A stretch of 36,323 bases of DNA from CAZPWQ01 sp964590495 (GCA_964590495.1 CAZPWQ010000021.1:1-36323); one strand, 5' to 3'. Shown: positions 15,624 through 24,544, counted from the first letter of the stretch. Notes: generated from the sequence alone by a model not told the origin. Made by a program: numbers and translations.

Positions 15624-16709
15624 ATGCGCAAATCTAGTAAACGAATAGCTGTTGTACTGGGTACTTTAGTTATCCTGGGACTCTTGGCCTACCCCAAAAT
15701 AGAGCCTTTGATAAGCAACCCTTCACAACAGCAACAACAGACGCAATCATCTGTTCAAAAAGTTGAATCGGTAATAGTTTCTTCTCAGAATATCCAGAGA
15801 AGGATATCGACTACAGGTTCGCTTATCGCTAATGAAACCGTCAATTTAAACAGCGAGACCTCCGGTAAAATTACTGATATCTATCTTGAAGAAGGGAAAT
15901 CGGTGCAGGAAGGAGATCTGCTGTTGAAGATCAATGACAGCGAATTGCAGGCTCAACTGAAGCGTGCTGAATTCAGGTTTGAACTGGCAAGTCAACGCGA
16001 AGAACGCCAGATGAAACTTCTTGAGAAAGGTGGTATCAGCCAGGAAGATTACGACGCTACTCTTAATGAGGTAAATGTGCTTAAATCTGAAATTGATCTG
16101 ATTGAGGCTCAAATAGCCAAAACTGAAATCCGGGCACCCTTTAGCGGAACGATAGGATTGAAATATGTAAGTGAAGGCAGTCATATATCGTCCTCAACAC
16201 AAATTGCATCATTGCAAAATATAGATCCTATTAAAATCGATTTTTCAATACCTGAACGTTATGCCGGTCAGGTACAGGTTGACGACACCATTTTTTTCAA
16301 TGTACAGACCAGCGACAGTACATATGAAGGCCGTATCTATGCAATTGAACCGGTTATAGACCGGGAAACACGTGCACTGCAGTTAAGAGCATTGAGTGAA
16401 AATCGTGATGCATCACTGCTACCGGGTTCGTTTGCAAATATCCAGCTGATCCTGGAAAGCAGGGACGATGCTCTGACTGTGCCGTCGATCTCACTTGTAC
16501 CGGAAGCCGGTGGGCAGTTTGTCTATGTTTACCGAAATGGTCAGGCAGTAAAGCAGTCGGTATCGACGGGTATCCGGAGTGAGAATTTAGTAGAGATAAC
16601 AGATGGAATAAATCCGCAGGATACCGTGCTGACGACAGGTTTGCTCCAGGTTCGTGACAATATGCCTGTTGAATTATCCAACGTAGAAACGCAGGACCGA
16701 CAATTATGA
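15624..16709 (+). CDS. RND efflux periplasmic adaptor (membrane fusion protein)
   Basis: A 361-residue periplasmic adaptor linking an RND pump to a TolC-type channel. A single N-terminal hydrophobic anchor (about residues 8-23) without a lipobox cysteine is followed by a Gln-rich spacer (36-41), a biotinyl-lipoyl half-motif (ISTTGSLIANETVNLN), a short alpha-helical hairpin (about 112-165), the second lipoyl half (AKTEIRAPFSGTIG) and a beta-barrel region. These are in the standard order. It is the first gene of the operon. The ATGA overlap with the pump gene indicates translational coupling. Roughly 140 bp of AT-rich leader after the preceding terminator should hold the promoter. The exported substrate is unknown. 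Confidence 0.93.
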   Translation: MRKSSKRIAVVLGTLVILGLLAYPKIEPLISNPSQQQQQTQSSVQKVESVIVSSQNIQRRISTTGSLIANETVNLNSETSGKITDIYLEEGKSVQEGDLLLKINDSELQAQLKRAEFRFELASQREERQMKLLEKGGISQEDYDATLNEVNVLKSEIDLIEAQIAKTEIRAPFSGTIGLKYVSEGSHISSSTQIASLQNIDPIKIDFSIPERYAGQVQVDDTIFFNVQTSDSTYEGRIYAIEPVIDRETRALQLRALSENRDASLLPGSFANIQLILESRDDALTVPSISLVPEAGGQFVYVYRNGQAVKQSVSTGIRSENLVEITDGINPQDTVLTTGLLQVRDNMPVELSNVETQDRQL

Positions 16710-19700
16710 GTTTATCCTCACTAAGCATTCGGCGCCCGGTACTGGCGACAGTCATGTCGTTTGTTATCCTTTTGCTGGGGTTTATTGCTTTTACTTTTCT
16801 GGGCGTCAGGGAATATCCGGCGGTTGATCCTCCTATAATTACTGTAAGCACTACCTACACCGGAGCAAACGCGGAAATAATAGAATCACAGATCACCGAA
16901 CCTCTTGAGGAGGAGATAAACGGTGTTGCCGGTATCAAGACGATGAGTTCGGTAAGCCGGGAGGGGAGAAGCACAATTACTGTTGAATTCGATCTTGATC
17001 TGGATCTTGAAACGGCTGCCAATGATGTTCGTGCCCGGGTCTCACGCGCCGTGCGAAATATACCGCCTGATGCGGAGCCGCCGGTCGTCTCGAAAGCTGA
17101 TGCCGATGCCAGTCCTATTTTGTTTTTCAACGTCAAAAGCGATCAGCGAAATCTGCTGGAACTTACCGATATTGCCATCAATATCTTCAAAGAACGTGTG
17201 CAGACGATCCAGGGTGTAAGCAGTGTTCAGATTTGGGGTGAAAAGCTATATTCAATGCGCCTGTGGATGGATCCCGCACGTCTTGCTGCTCAGCGTCTGA
17301 CACCGCTCGACGTACTCAACGCCCTGAGCCGGGAAAATATAGAACTGCCGTCCGGACGCATAGAGGGTAATTCAACAGAGCTTACCGTTCGGACGATGGG
17401 ACGTCTTGCCAGTGTGAGTGAATTTGAAGATTTGATTATCAGCGAAAACGACAATGGTTCTCCTGTTCAGTTTAAGGATATAGGGCGGGTTGAGCTTGGT
17501 CCTGAAAACGAACGTACCATCTTAAAGCGTGACGGGGTGCCGATGGTAGGTGTGGTACTTGTTCCCCAACCTGGTGCAAACCAGATTGATATTGCGGATG
17601 AGTTTTATGAGCGGGCAGAACGTATCGAAGCAGATTTACCCCCGGATGTGGAAACCGATATCGGATTTGATACTACCGAATATGTACGCGCCTCGATTGA
17701 TGAGGTAAAACAGACGATATTCCTGGCCATGTTTCTGGTGATTATGATCATCTTTCTGTTCCTGAGAGACTGGCGCACGACGCTCATCCCTATTATCGTA
17801 ATTCCGATCGCTTTGATAGGCGCATTCTTTGTCATGTATATCGTCGGATTCTCGATTAACGTTCTTACGTTACTGGCAATTGTACTTTCTATTGGCCTGG
17901 TTGTAGATGATGCTATTGTTGTTCTTGAAAATATTTATGCCAAGGTGGAACAGGGAATGACGCCCATTGAGGCGGGACTGGTTGGCTCGCGTGAAATATT
18001 TTTTGCCATTGTTGCAACATCGCTGGCACTCGTATCCGTGTTTACACCCATTCTCTTTTTAGGTGGAATTACCGGCAGGCTTTTCCAGGAATTCGGAATT
18101 GTCATTGCGGGAGCTGTTGTCATATCCACTTTTGTTGCTCTTACGTTGACGCCGATGCTTTCTACTAAACTCCTGAAGCAGAATCAAAAGCACAGCCGCT
18201 TTTATGAGAAGACAGAACCCTTCTTCAAGTGGCTGATGAGAAAATATAAGGCATCGCTCGAAGCATTTATGTCGAATCGCTGGGTTACTGCTCCGATTCT
18301 TCTGGTGGCCGTACTGCTGATGTATCTGCTCTTTGCCGGTTTGCAACAGGAATTGGCTCCTCTTGAAGACCGTGCCAGGATTGGCCTCAATGCAACAGCA
18401 CCCGAGGGGGCCACTTTTGAATATATGGACGCCTATATGGACGACCTTCTTGCTTTTATCGACGTAAGTGTACCTGAGAGTCAGGCCATAATTTCGGTTA
18501 CATCGCCGGGCTTTGGCGCCTCCAGTTCAGTAAATTCAGGTTTTGCGCGAATAATACTGGAGGATGCGGAAAACCGTGAACGATCTCAGCAACAAATTTA
18601 TGATGATCTCTCGGAAAGTATTCTGGACCTCAGCGGAGCCCGTGTTTTCCTGTTCCAGGAACAAAGCATTGGGGGCGGTCGCGGTGGTTTACCGGTGCAA
18701 TTCGTACTGCAGGCCCAAAATATTGACAAGTTAAAGGAAGTAATTCCGGAGTTTCTTGCAGAGGCCAACAGTCATCCAGTATTAAATTTCGCGGAAGTCG
18801 ATTTAAAGTTTAACAAACCTGAACTTCAGGTAGAAATATTACGGGAACGAGCGCGGGCTCTCGGTATTTCTGCACAGGATATCGCCCGAACGCTGCAGCT
18901 TTCATTGAGCGGACAGCGGTTCGGCTATTTCATAAGAGACGGCAAACAGCACCAGGTTATCGGGCAGGTTGACCGTGTTGACCGCAATGAACCGATGGAT
19001 TTGCAATCACTTTACGTGAATAATAATCGCGGTGAATTGATACAGCTCGATAATGTTATTCGGTTGAAAGAACAGAGCAGTCCGCCGCAATTGTACCGTT
19101 TTAACCGTTTTGCATCAGCAACTATTTCGGCAGGTCTGGCCCGGGGCCAAACCATAGCAGATGGTATCGAAGCCATGGAAAGCATATCGGACCGCCTACT
19201 TGATGAATCCTTTTCCACCTCTCTTTCCGGCCCTTCAAGAGATTATGCCGAAAGCTCTTCCAGTCTATGGTTTACATTCCTGATGGCACTATTGCTTGTT
19301 TATCTTGTTTTAGCCGCCCAGTTTGAAAGTTTCAGAGATCCGCTGACCATCATGTTTACCGTGCCGCTGGCTTTGGTCGGAGCACTTCTCAGCCTCTGGT
19401 ATTTCAGTGAAACGCTGAATATTTTCAGCCAGATCGGAATGATCATGCTTATTGGGCTGGTCACTAAAAATGGTATTTTGATCGTAGAATTTGCAAACCA
19501 GAGGCAAAGACAGGGTTTATCAATCATGGAAGCAATTATTGATGCATCGGCAGCGAGATTCCGCCCGATTCTTATGACCTCGCTATCTACTGTATTGGGA
19601 ATTCTGCCTATCGCACTGGCACTGGGAGCCGGAGCAAAAAGCCGGACATCCATGGGTATTGCCATTATCGGCGGATTGATCATCGGCAGCTTTTTAACGC

Positions 19701-19813
19701 TTTATATTATTCCTGCCATTTACTCCTATTTGTCGCCGGTTAAATCCAAAGACGATGATATCGACGAAGAGCTTATCCAAAAAGCTGAACGACTGGAGCT
19801 TCAAAATGTATAA
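16706..19813 (+). CDS. RND multidrug efflux permease (HAE1 family)
   Basis: A 1035-residue proton-driven inner-membrane exporter, the standard AcrB/MexB-like length. It has helix TM1 (about 12-32), a large periplasmic porter loop, TM2-7 (about 335-500), a second loop (about 550-860) and TM8-12. The proton-relay acids are in GLVVDDAIVVLENI in TM4, and the relay lysine is in GLVTKNGILIVEFANQ in TM10, both intact, so this is a proton-coupled HAE1-type pump rather than a heavy-metal exporter. It overlaps the adaptor by 4 bp and the outer-membrane gene by 8 bp. No local regulator is adjacent. Confidence 0.95.
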   Translation: MSLSSLSIRRPVLATVMSFVILLLGFIAFTFLGVREYPAVDPPIITVSTTYTGANAEIIESQITEPLEEEINGVAGIKTMSSVSREGRSTITVEFDLDLDLETAANDVRARVSRAVRNIPPDAEPPVVSKADADASPILFFNVKSDQRNLLELTDIAINIFKERVQTIQGVSSVQIWGEKLYSMRLWMDPARLAAQRLTPLDVLNALSRENIELPSGRIEGNSTELTVRTMGRLASVSEFEDLIISENDNGSPVQFKDIGRVELGPENERTILKRDGVPMVGVVLVPQPGANQIDIADEFYERAERIEADLPPDVETDIGFDTTEYVRASIDEVKQTIFLAMFLVIMIIFLFLRDWRTTLIPIIVIPIALIGAFFVMYIVGFSINVLTLLAIVLSIGLVVDDAIVVLENIYAKVEQGMTPIEAGLVGSREIFFAIVATSLALVSVFTPILFLGGITGRLFQEFGIVIAGAVVISTFVALTLTPMLSTKLLKQNQKHSRFYEKTEPFFKWLMRKYKASLEAFMSNRWVTAPILLVAVLLMYLLFAGLQQELAPLEDRARIGLNATAPEGATFEYMDAYMDDLLAFIDVSVPESQAIISVTSPGFGASSSVNSGFARIILEDAENRERSQQQIYDDLSESILDLSGARVFLFQEQSIGGGRGGLPVQFVLQAQNIDKLKEVIPEFLAEANSHPVLNFAEVDLKFNKPELQVEILRERARALGISAQDIARTLQLSLSGQRFGYFIRDGKQHQVIGQVDRVDRNEPMDLQSLYVNNNRGELIQLDNVIRLKEQSSPPQLYRFNRFASATISAGLARGQTIADGIEAMESISDRLLDESFSTSLSGPSRDYAESSSSLWFTFLMALLLVYLVLAAQFESFRDPLTIMFTVPLALVGALLSLWYFSETLNIFSQIGMIMLIGLVTKNGILIVEFANQRQRQGLSIMEAIIDASAARFRPILMTSLSTVLGILPIALALGAGAKSRTSMGIAIIGGLIIGSFLTLYIIPAIYSYLSPVKSKDDDIDEELIQKAERLELQNV

Positions 19814-21149
19814 AATAAATACTTTCCGTTTTTTGATATCAATCTTATTGCTGTTTGCGGGTTGGTCAGCATCTAAAACAGCCAATGCGCAGGAAGTACT
19901 TTCTATTGAGGAAGCTGTTCAACTGGGGCTTGAAAACAATTACTCCATTCGAATTTCCGGGAATAACGTGGATATTTCAGAAAATAATTATTCACTTGGC
20001 AATGCAGGTTTTCTACCTCTCATTTTTGCCGATGTCACCAGATCACACCGTTTAGAAGACAGTGAGACAGTATTCGCAGATGGCAATATTCCCAATCGAA
20101 CGGATGAAGGGGCGGAGTCTGTAACGACTTCGGCCGGTGTGAGACTCGATTGGACAATCTTCGACGGATTGCAAATGTTTACAAGCTATAATCGTCTGCA
20201 ACAGCTCAGGGATTTGGGAGAAGATCAGTTTCGATTGACTATTGAACAAACTCTGGCAGAAATTACCAATGTTTATTATAACGTTGTTCTTCAGAAGAAA
20301 GCGGTAGCTGTTTTAGAAAATACCGTTGAAGTTTCGCAGGAACGTATACGAATAGCCGAGACAAAAAAAGATTTGGGTTCCGGTTCGGAATTTGATCTTC
20401 TGCAGGCACGTTCCGATCTGAATGCAGACAGTGCCGCATTGATTAGACAGAACGTACAGCTTAATAACGCCAGAATTTTGCTGAATGAGCTTTTGGCCCG
20501 CGATGTTAATGAACAGTTTGAAGTAACTGAAGATATTGATTTACAGCAGCAGATGGAATATGTTCAGCTTGAACAAAAGATGATGGCCGATAATATTTCT
20601 CTTGCTATAGCCCGGATCAGTCAGGATGTGGCAGAGTTGGAGATACGGGAGATACAGGGAGAACGATACCCACAGGTGGCAATCAACCTGGGATACGATT
20701 ACAATAAGAATGAATCAGGCTCTGGTTTTATTGAATTCAGCCGTAGTAACGGGTTTAACTACGGACTGACTGCACGGGTAGATCTGTTTAATGGTTTTGA
20801 AATAAACCGCAGGGTGGAAAATGCGCGGATCAACTTAAAAAACCAGGAGTTGGAGCTTGAACAGCAACGGAAAGAAGTCGAGGGAAATCTAAGCAGCGAA
20901 TATCAAAATTATGCAAATGCATTAAAGCTTGTAGACCTGGAAAATCAAAATATGGAATTCGCCCGGCGTTCTTTGGATATTGCGCTCGAAAGATTTCAGC
21001 TGGGGACGATCACTTCTGTAGAATTACGAGAAGCACAGCGAACGCTGATTGCGGCTGAAAACCGGCTGATACAGGCTCAATTCGAGGCCAAGTTGGCCGA
21101 AACAGAACTTCTGCGGATCAGCGGACAGCTAACGGAGAAAGTAGAATGA
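19806..21149 (+). CDS. TolC-family outer-membrane efflux channel
   Basis: A 447-residue outer-membrane factor completing the tripartite pump. A signal peptide (hydrophobic core about 9-20, likely cleavage after ANA near residue 28) precedes two homologous halves of long helices and short strands, with typical OEP motifs such as LGLENNYSIRI, GSGSEFDLLQARSDL and LGTITSVELREAQRTLI. I chose the ATG at 19806 because it begins a clean signal peptide. The longer frame from 19755 lies wholly inside the pump gene. The start overlaps the pump stop by 8 bp (ATGTATAA). A 183-bp inverted repeat follows the stop. Confidence 0.93.
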   Translation: MYKINTFRFLISILLLFAGWSASKTANAQEVLSIEEAVQLGLENNYSIRISGNNVDISENNYSLGNAGFLPLIFADVTRSHRLEDSETVFADGNIPNRTDEGAESVTTSAGVRLDWTIFDGLQMFTSYNRLQQLRDLGEDQFRLTIEQTLAEITNVYYNVVLQKKAVAVLENTVEVSQERIRIAETKKDLGSGSEFDLLQARSDLNADSAALIRQNVQLNNARILLNELLARDVNEQFEVTEDIDLQQQMEYVQLEQKMMADNISLAIARISQDVAELEIREIQGERYPQVAINLGYDYNKNESGSGFIEFSRSNGFNYGLTARVDLFNGFEINRRVENARINLKNQELELEQQRKEVEGNLSSEYQNYANALKLVDLENQNMEFARRSLDIALERFQLGTITSVELREAQRTLIAAENRLIQAQFEAKLAETELLRISGQLTEKVE

Positions 21150-21165
21150 TGCAAGCACCATTACC

Positions 21166-21349
21166 TGTCATCCTGAGACACGAATAAGTGAATTGGGGCA
21201 GCCAACGTGCCAGTCGAAGGATCTCCCGGAATCGAGCTACTAGTTGGTAAAGAGGAGATATGTTAATACTTGAGCAGCCAGATTACATAAATCCTTCGAC
21301 TTCGTCGTGGCCTAAAAAAACAAAGGCCATGTTTCTGCTCAGGATGACA
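21166..21349. repeat. Inverted-repeat element downstream of the efflux operon
   Basis: Outer arms TGTCATCCTGAG (21166-21177) and CTCAGGATGACA (21338-21349) are perfect reverse complements. Inner arms GTCGAAGGAT (21213-21222) and ATCCTTCGAC (21291-21300) are also perfect. The centre is not conserved-looking and has no ORF. From memory, the arm sequence resembles a very common intergenic word in many environmental bacterial genomes. It sits between the 3' ends of the tolC-like and ATPase genes, so a bidirectional terminator-like role is possible. Confidence 0.75.
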
Positions 21350-21412
21350 CATCTTTTTTTGAGCTTTTTATTCAATCACTCAAAACTCAGTCCCTCAATC
21401 CCTATATCACTG

Positions 21413-21826
21413 TCACCGTTTGGGATCGAGTTGAAAGTGCATGGTAATCTTTCTTCCTCCCTCCGAATATTCTACTTTATCTGAATATTGCTTGATCAGG
21501 TATACTCCGCGTCCACCCTGGTCGAGAAGATTTTCCTCTTTTAAAGGATTTGGCAGTTCTTCAGGGTTAAATCCTTTTCCTTCATCCTCAACATTAATTT
21601 TGAGTGTCCGGGCCTCATGATGTGCCGAAACAAAAACTTTTTTTTCAGGATCTTGCTTGTTGCCGTGAACAATCGCATTGGTCACAGCTTCGCTGAGCGT
21701 AAGCATAATTCGTCCCAGATTATCATCGCTGAATTGGGCCCATTGCTGAAGTTCTTTTGCAAAGGATTCAACATACTGGATTTCCTCGAATGAGGATGAT
21801 AATGTCAGTTCTTTATTTTCAGGCAT
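21413..21826 (-). CDS. SpoIIAB/RsbW-like serine-protein kinase / anti-sigma ATPase
   Basis: A 137-residue single-domain GHKL ATPase of the anti-sigma regulatory kinase family. The N box is LTLSEAVTNAIVHGNK (Glu46, Asn50), the G1 box is VEDEGKGFNPE with Asp81, and the G2 region is QGGRGVYLIKQ. Relatives phosphorylate a STAS-domain anti-anti-sigma factor or bind a sigma factor in partner-switching pathways. No STAS protein, PP2C phosphatase or sigma factor is adjacent, so its partners are elsewhere. The start is the ATG at 21826. The upstream 356-bp gap contains repeats, so the gene is probably monocistronic. Confidence 0.88.
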   Translation of the reverse strand: MPENKELTLSSSFEEIQYVESFAKELQQWAQFSDDNLGRIMLTLSEAVTNAIVHGNKQDPEKKVFVSAHHEARTLKINVEDEGKGFNPEELPNPLKEENLLDQGGRGVYLIKQYSDKVEYSEGGRKITMHFQLDPKR

Positions 21827-21920
21827 AAGAAATAAAATTATTCAGAAGCCGATATTTTTGGATGGCGCTCCGATTGCGGTCGGGGCATCTTGTGCCCTAA
21901 CAGCATCTGGTGTGCAGTGA

Positions 21921-22092
21921 AGGTTCCCCCTTAGGAAAGGGGGTGCGGCTTTAGCCGCGGGGGTTGTTTCTATGGTAACGCCTTTAATCGTCGCGACAGC
22001 AATAGTTGTAATTTTAATTGTGAAAGATAGTTGAATTCAGATAACATTCCCCAGGCAAAGATGGTACAAACAACCCCCTTTAGTTCCCCTGG
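21921..22092. repeat. Inverted-repeat element with G/C-run arms
   Basis: GGGGGTTGTTT (21959-21969) and AAACAACCCCC (22068-22078) are perfect inverted arms. Outside them, GGTTCCCCCTTAGG-type words at the left and TAGTTCCCCTGG at the right continue the family. A small hairpin, GCGGCT-TT-AGCCGC (21945-21958), lies in the left arm. No coding potential. Confidence 0.65.
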
Positions 22093-22148
22093 TTCAAGTA
22101 TTTGGGCCAACGAATCCCGATTTGCCCCATAAAGTTTTCATAGAACAT

Positions 22149-22178
22149 ACTAAACACTGGACCAATTTAGTGTCTAGT
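22149..22178 (-). terminator. Hairpin downstream of glutamate dehydrogenase
   Basis: ACTAAACAC (22149-22157) pairs with GTGTCTAGT (22170-22178) with one G-T mismatch, only 4 bp beyond the dehydrogenase stop on the minus strand. There is no strong T tract, so this may be a processed 3' end rather than a classical terminator. Confidence 0.4.
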
Positions 22179-22182
22179 GGTA

Positions 22183-23490
22183 TTAGGCGTAAATTCCGCG
22201 CATCTTTAAGGTCATAGCGACTTTATTAATTCCATAAACATAAGCTGCCTGCCGTAATGTGATATCATACTCTTCACTTACTTTAAACAGGTTGTCAAAG
22301 GCATCTCGCATCATGCGGTTCAGGCGCCGGTTTACCCGTTCTTCAGTCCAGAAATATCCCTGGCGATCCTGAACCCATTCAAAATAGGAAACGGTAACGC
22401 CACCCGCGTTTGCCAGTATATCGGGAATTATAATAATACCTTTACTTTCCAAAATAGAATCAGCATTTGCCGTAACAGGTCCGTTGGCACCTTCTGAAAT
22501 AATGCGTGCATTAACGCTTCCAGCATTATGGCGGTTGATCTGATCCTCTTTGGCAGCCGGTATCAGAACATCACATTCTAATTGCAGAAGTTCGTCATTG
22601 GTAATTTTTTCAGCATTGGGATAACCTTCCAGCACATCATTATTTTCATTGACATACTCAATAGCTTCCGGTATATCAATACCTTCCTTGTTATAATAGC
22701 CTCCTGTAATATCGCTGATTGCAATAATTTTGGCTCCCTGCTCGTACATCAGCTTTGCGCTTATCGAGCCGACATTCCCAAAACCCTGAACAGCTACCGT
22801 ACATTTATTAGGTAAAATCCCAAGTTTGTTAAGCGCTGCAAGTGTTACAGTTATCACACCGCGTCCCGTTGCTTCTTTTCGTCCGTGAGATCCACCCAGA
22901 ATAATAGGCTTTCCAGTAACAACAGCTGTTTCTGTTTTATGGGCATTCATACTGTACGTATCCATAATCCAGGCCATTATTTGCTCGTCGGTATTCATGT
23001 CGGGTGCCGGAATGTCGCGGTCAGGTCCAAAAACCTCCAGCATATTCGAAGTATAGCGACGGGTTAGCCGTTCAAGTTCGGTCCTGGAGAGCTCCTTTGG
23101 ATTGCATCGAACACCGCCTTTGGCTCCGCCAAAAGGCACATTAACGATGGCGCATTTCCAGGTCATCCAGGCCGCAAGCGCTTTTACTTCATCAATTGTT
23201 ACATCCGGCGCATAGCGTATACCACCCTTGGATGGACCCAGCACATTGTCGTGTATAACCCGGTAACCTTCAAAAACCTGTATTTCCCCGGAATCCATTA
23301 CGACAGGTATTGATACAATAACTTGTTTTACGGGGCTGGCCAAATACTGGAACATCCCTTCATCCAAATTCAGCAGGTCAGCTGCAAAACGAAAACGCTC
23401 AAGCATCGATTCAAAAGGGGATTCTTCATCGAGCTTGGGCCCCGGCTCCTTGTAATATCCGGTTGCATAAATATTTTTATAGTAGGGCAT
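22183..23490 (-). CDS. gdhA: Glutamate dehydrogenase (NAD(P)-dependent)
   Basis: A 435-residue hexameric-type glutamate dehydrogenase that interconverts glutamate and 2-oxoglutarate plus ammonia. GPSKGGIRY and the catalytic lysine loop PFGGAKGGVRCNP (Lys124, with Lys112 upstream) form the substrate site. The Rossmann motif GFGNVG (about 236-241) binds the cofactor, and SEGANGPVT and DILANAGGVTVSYFEW are standard C-terminal elements. Length and motifs fit the roughly 420-435-residue GudB/RocG/GdhA class. An acidic residue after the second strand (ISDITGG) suggests NAD preference, an inference only. It starts at the ATG at 23490. It is divergent from the HNH gene across a long repeat-filled gap. 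Confidence 0.95.
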   Translation of the reverse strand: MPYYKNIYATGYYKEPGPKLDEESPFESMLERFRFAADLLNLDEGMFQYLASPVKQVIVSIPVVMDSGEIQVFEGYRVIHDNVLGPSKGGIRYAPDVTIDEVKALAAWMTWKCAIVNVPFGGAKGGVRCNPKELSRTELERLTRRYTSNMLEVFGPDRDIPAPDMNTDEQIMAWIMDTYSMNAHKTETAVVTGKPIILGGSHGRKEATGRGVITVTLAALNKLGILPNKCTVAVQGFGNVGSISAKLMYEQGAKIIAISDITGGYYNKEGIDIPEAIEYVNENNDVLEGYPNAEKITNDELLQLECDVLIPAAKEDQINRHNAGSVNARIISEGANGPVTANADSILESKGIIIIPDILANAGGVTVSYFEWVQDRQGYFWTEERVNRRLNRMMRDAFDNLFKVSEEYDITLRQAAYVYGINKVAMTLKMRGIYA

Positions 23491-24043
23491 GAGAGTAGAG
23501 GGAAATCAGATTTTAGCGTTTGTGATTCATTAGCGTCGGGTCATAATGGAAATGCATTCATTATTAATTAATAAAAGGTATGAAAAAATAAGAGATCCTG
23601 TAAGGATAAATTCAGTTGCAGTTCTAAAGAAAACTGCAAAGCCGGGTTAAATTATTGTTAAGAAATTAGTTCATATCCAATCTCCTCTCGAGGGGAGATG
23701 ATTCATTCTCCCGAAGGGATCCCTTATGGGAGAATGTTCTCGAATGGATCCGAGGAGTTAGTTGGTATGGAGGTTTGGAGATGAATTTATACAGGTTATA
23801 CAAAACTCTCCCCTTAATCCTCGTGCCGGACCTCCCGTTCCGCTACGTTTGGCACTGCCACCTCTGGTGGCAGATTACACCAGCAGGAAATTTTGTTTAG
23901 CACTTCGGGTTTATTTCTGAAACGCTTTTTTTTGCATTTATCCAAAAAAACATGTTGATTCTAAACGTTATAATTATGACCGACCTATTATAACAGGGAT
24001 TATCGCCCGTTTGCCGGAAGGAGTTGAAAAAAACCGTAATGCT
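23491..24043. other. 553-bp intergenic region between divergent gdhA and HNH genes
   Basis: No ORF with protein character. It contains a nested palindrome cluster (23679-23759), a small perfect hairpin (23856-23872), an AT-rich zone at 23550-23620 that may carry the gdhA promoter, and an AT-rich zone at 23900-24000 that may carry the HNH promoter. Confidence 0.55.
23679..23759. repeat. Nested palindrome cluster
   Basis: CATTCTCCC (23704-23712) and GGGAGAATG (23728-23736) are perfect inverted arms enclosing the 12-bp palindrome AAGGGATCCCTT (23714-23725). A near-palindrome around CTCGAG (23682-23697) lies to the left and CTCGA...GAGGAG words at 23740-23757 to the right, giving an outer imperfect pairing. 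Further right, TGCCACC-TCT-GGTGGCA (23856-23872) is a separate perfect 7-bp hairpin. Confidence 0.65.
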
Positions 24044-24544
24044 ATGGACGCAAGTGTACTTGTATTAAATAAAGATTATCAGCCATTGAGTGTCTGCTCG
24101 GTGCATCGTTCCGTACGGCTTTTGTTTATGGATAAAGCCGAAATGATCCATGATTATCCGAACAGAAAAATAAGGACAGTAACAGAGGAGTTTGCATATC
24201 CTTCCGTTATTCGTCTTCGGCGATATATCAATATCCCATATAATAAAATTGTGCTCTCCCGCCGTAATATTATGAAGCGCGATGCCAACAGGTGCCAGTA
24301 TTGCGGAGCGTCGCGTAACCTGACGATCGATCACGTTTTTCCCCGCAGCCGTGGAGGTAAAGATACGTGGGAAAATCTGGTTACGGCGTGCGACCAGTGT
24401 AATGTGAATAAAGGAGATCGTACTCCTGATGAGGCTTCAATGACCCTAAGCAGGAAACCGTTCCGGCCTATCCATATTACGTTTCTGCAATCGATCCTGG
24501 GTGTTGTACAGGAGGACTGGAAACCCTATCTGTATATGAACTGA
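24044..24544 (+). CDS. HNH endonuclease family protein
   Basis: A 166-residue protein with an N-terminal domain of unknown fold (VLVLNKDYQPLSVCSV is the opening strand region) and a C-terminal HNH domain. The zinc ligands are two CxxC pairs, Cys84/Cys87 (CQYC) and Cys116/Cys119 (CDQC). The catalytic stretch is TIDHVFPRSRGGKDTWENL with His97 and Asn111, so the nuclease core is intact. Homologues are widespread as single chromosomal genes in Bacteroidota and related phyla, with no assigned role. No methyltransferase or specificity gene is adjacent, so restriction is unlikely. I chose the ATG at 24044. A TTG at 24011 would add 11 poorly supported residues. Confidence 0.85.
   Translation: MDASVLVLNKDYQPLSVCSVHRSVRLLFMDKAEMIHDYPNRKIRTVTEEFAYPSVIRLRRYINIPYNKIVLSRRNIMKRDANRCQYCGASRNLTIDHVFPRSRGGKDTWENLVTACDQCNVNKGDRTPDEASMTLSRKPFRPIHITFLQSILGVVQEDWKPYLYMN

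Larger units (their letters stand above)
21827..22182. other. 356-bp intergenic region with hairpin repeats, no gene seen
   Basis: No ORF with protein character on either strand. It contains the inverted-repeat element at 21921-22092, a terminator-like hairpin at 22149-22178 next to the glutamate dehydrogenase stop, and presumably the promoter of the minus-strand ATPase gene close to 21830-21880, where no consensus is evident. Confidence 0.6.

Noticed and set aside
16354..16851. 165-residue minus-strand open frame across the adaptor-pump junction
   Set aside because: Antisense to two clearly coding genes with intact motifs; no independent support.
21260..21484. Plus-strand 74-residue open frame after the tolC-like gene
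   Set aside because: It lies in the inverted-repeat element and runs antisense into the ATPase gene; composition is not protein-like.
24044..24544. HNH protein as part of a restriction or defence system
   Set aside because: No methyltransferase, helicase, ATPase or toxin partner is adjacent; neighbours are gdhA and mnmA.
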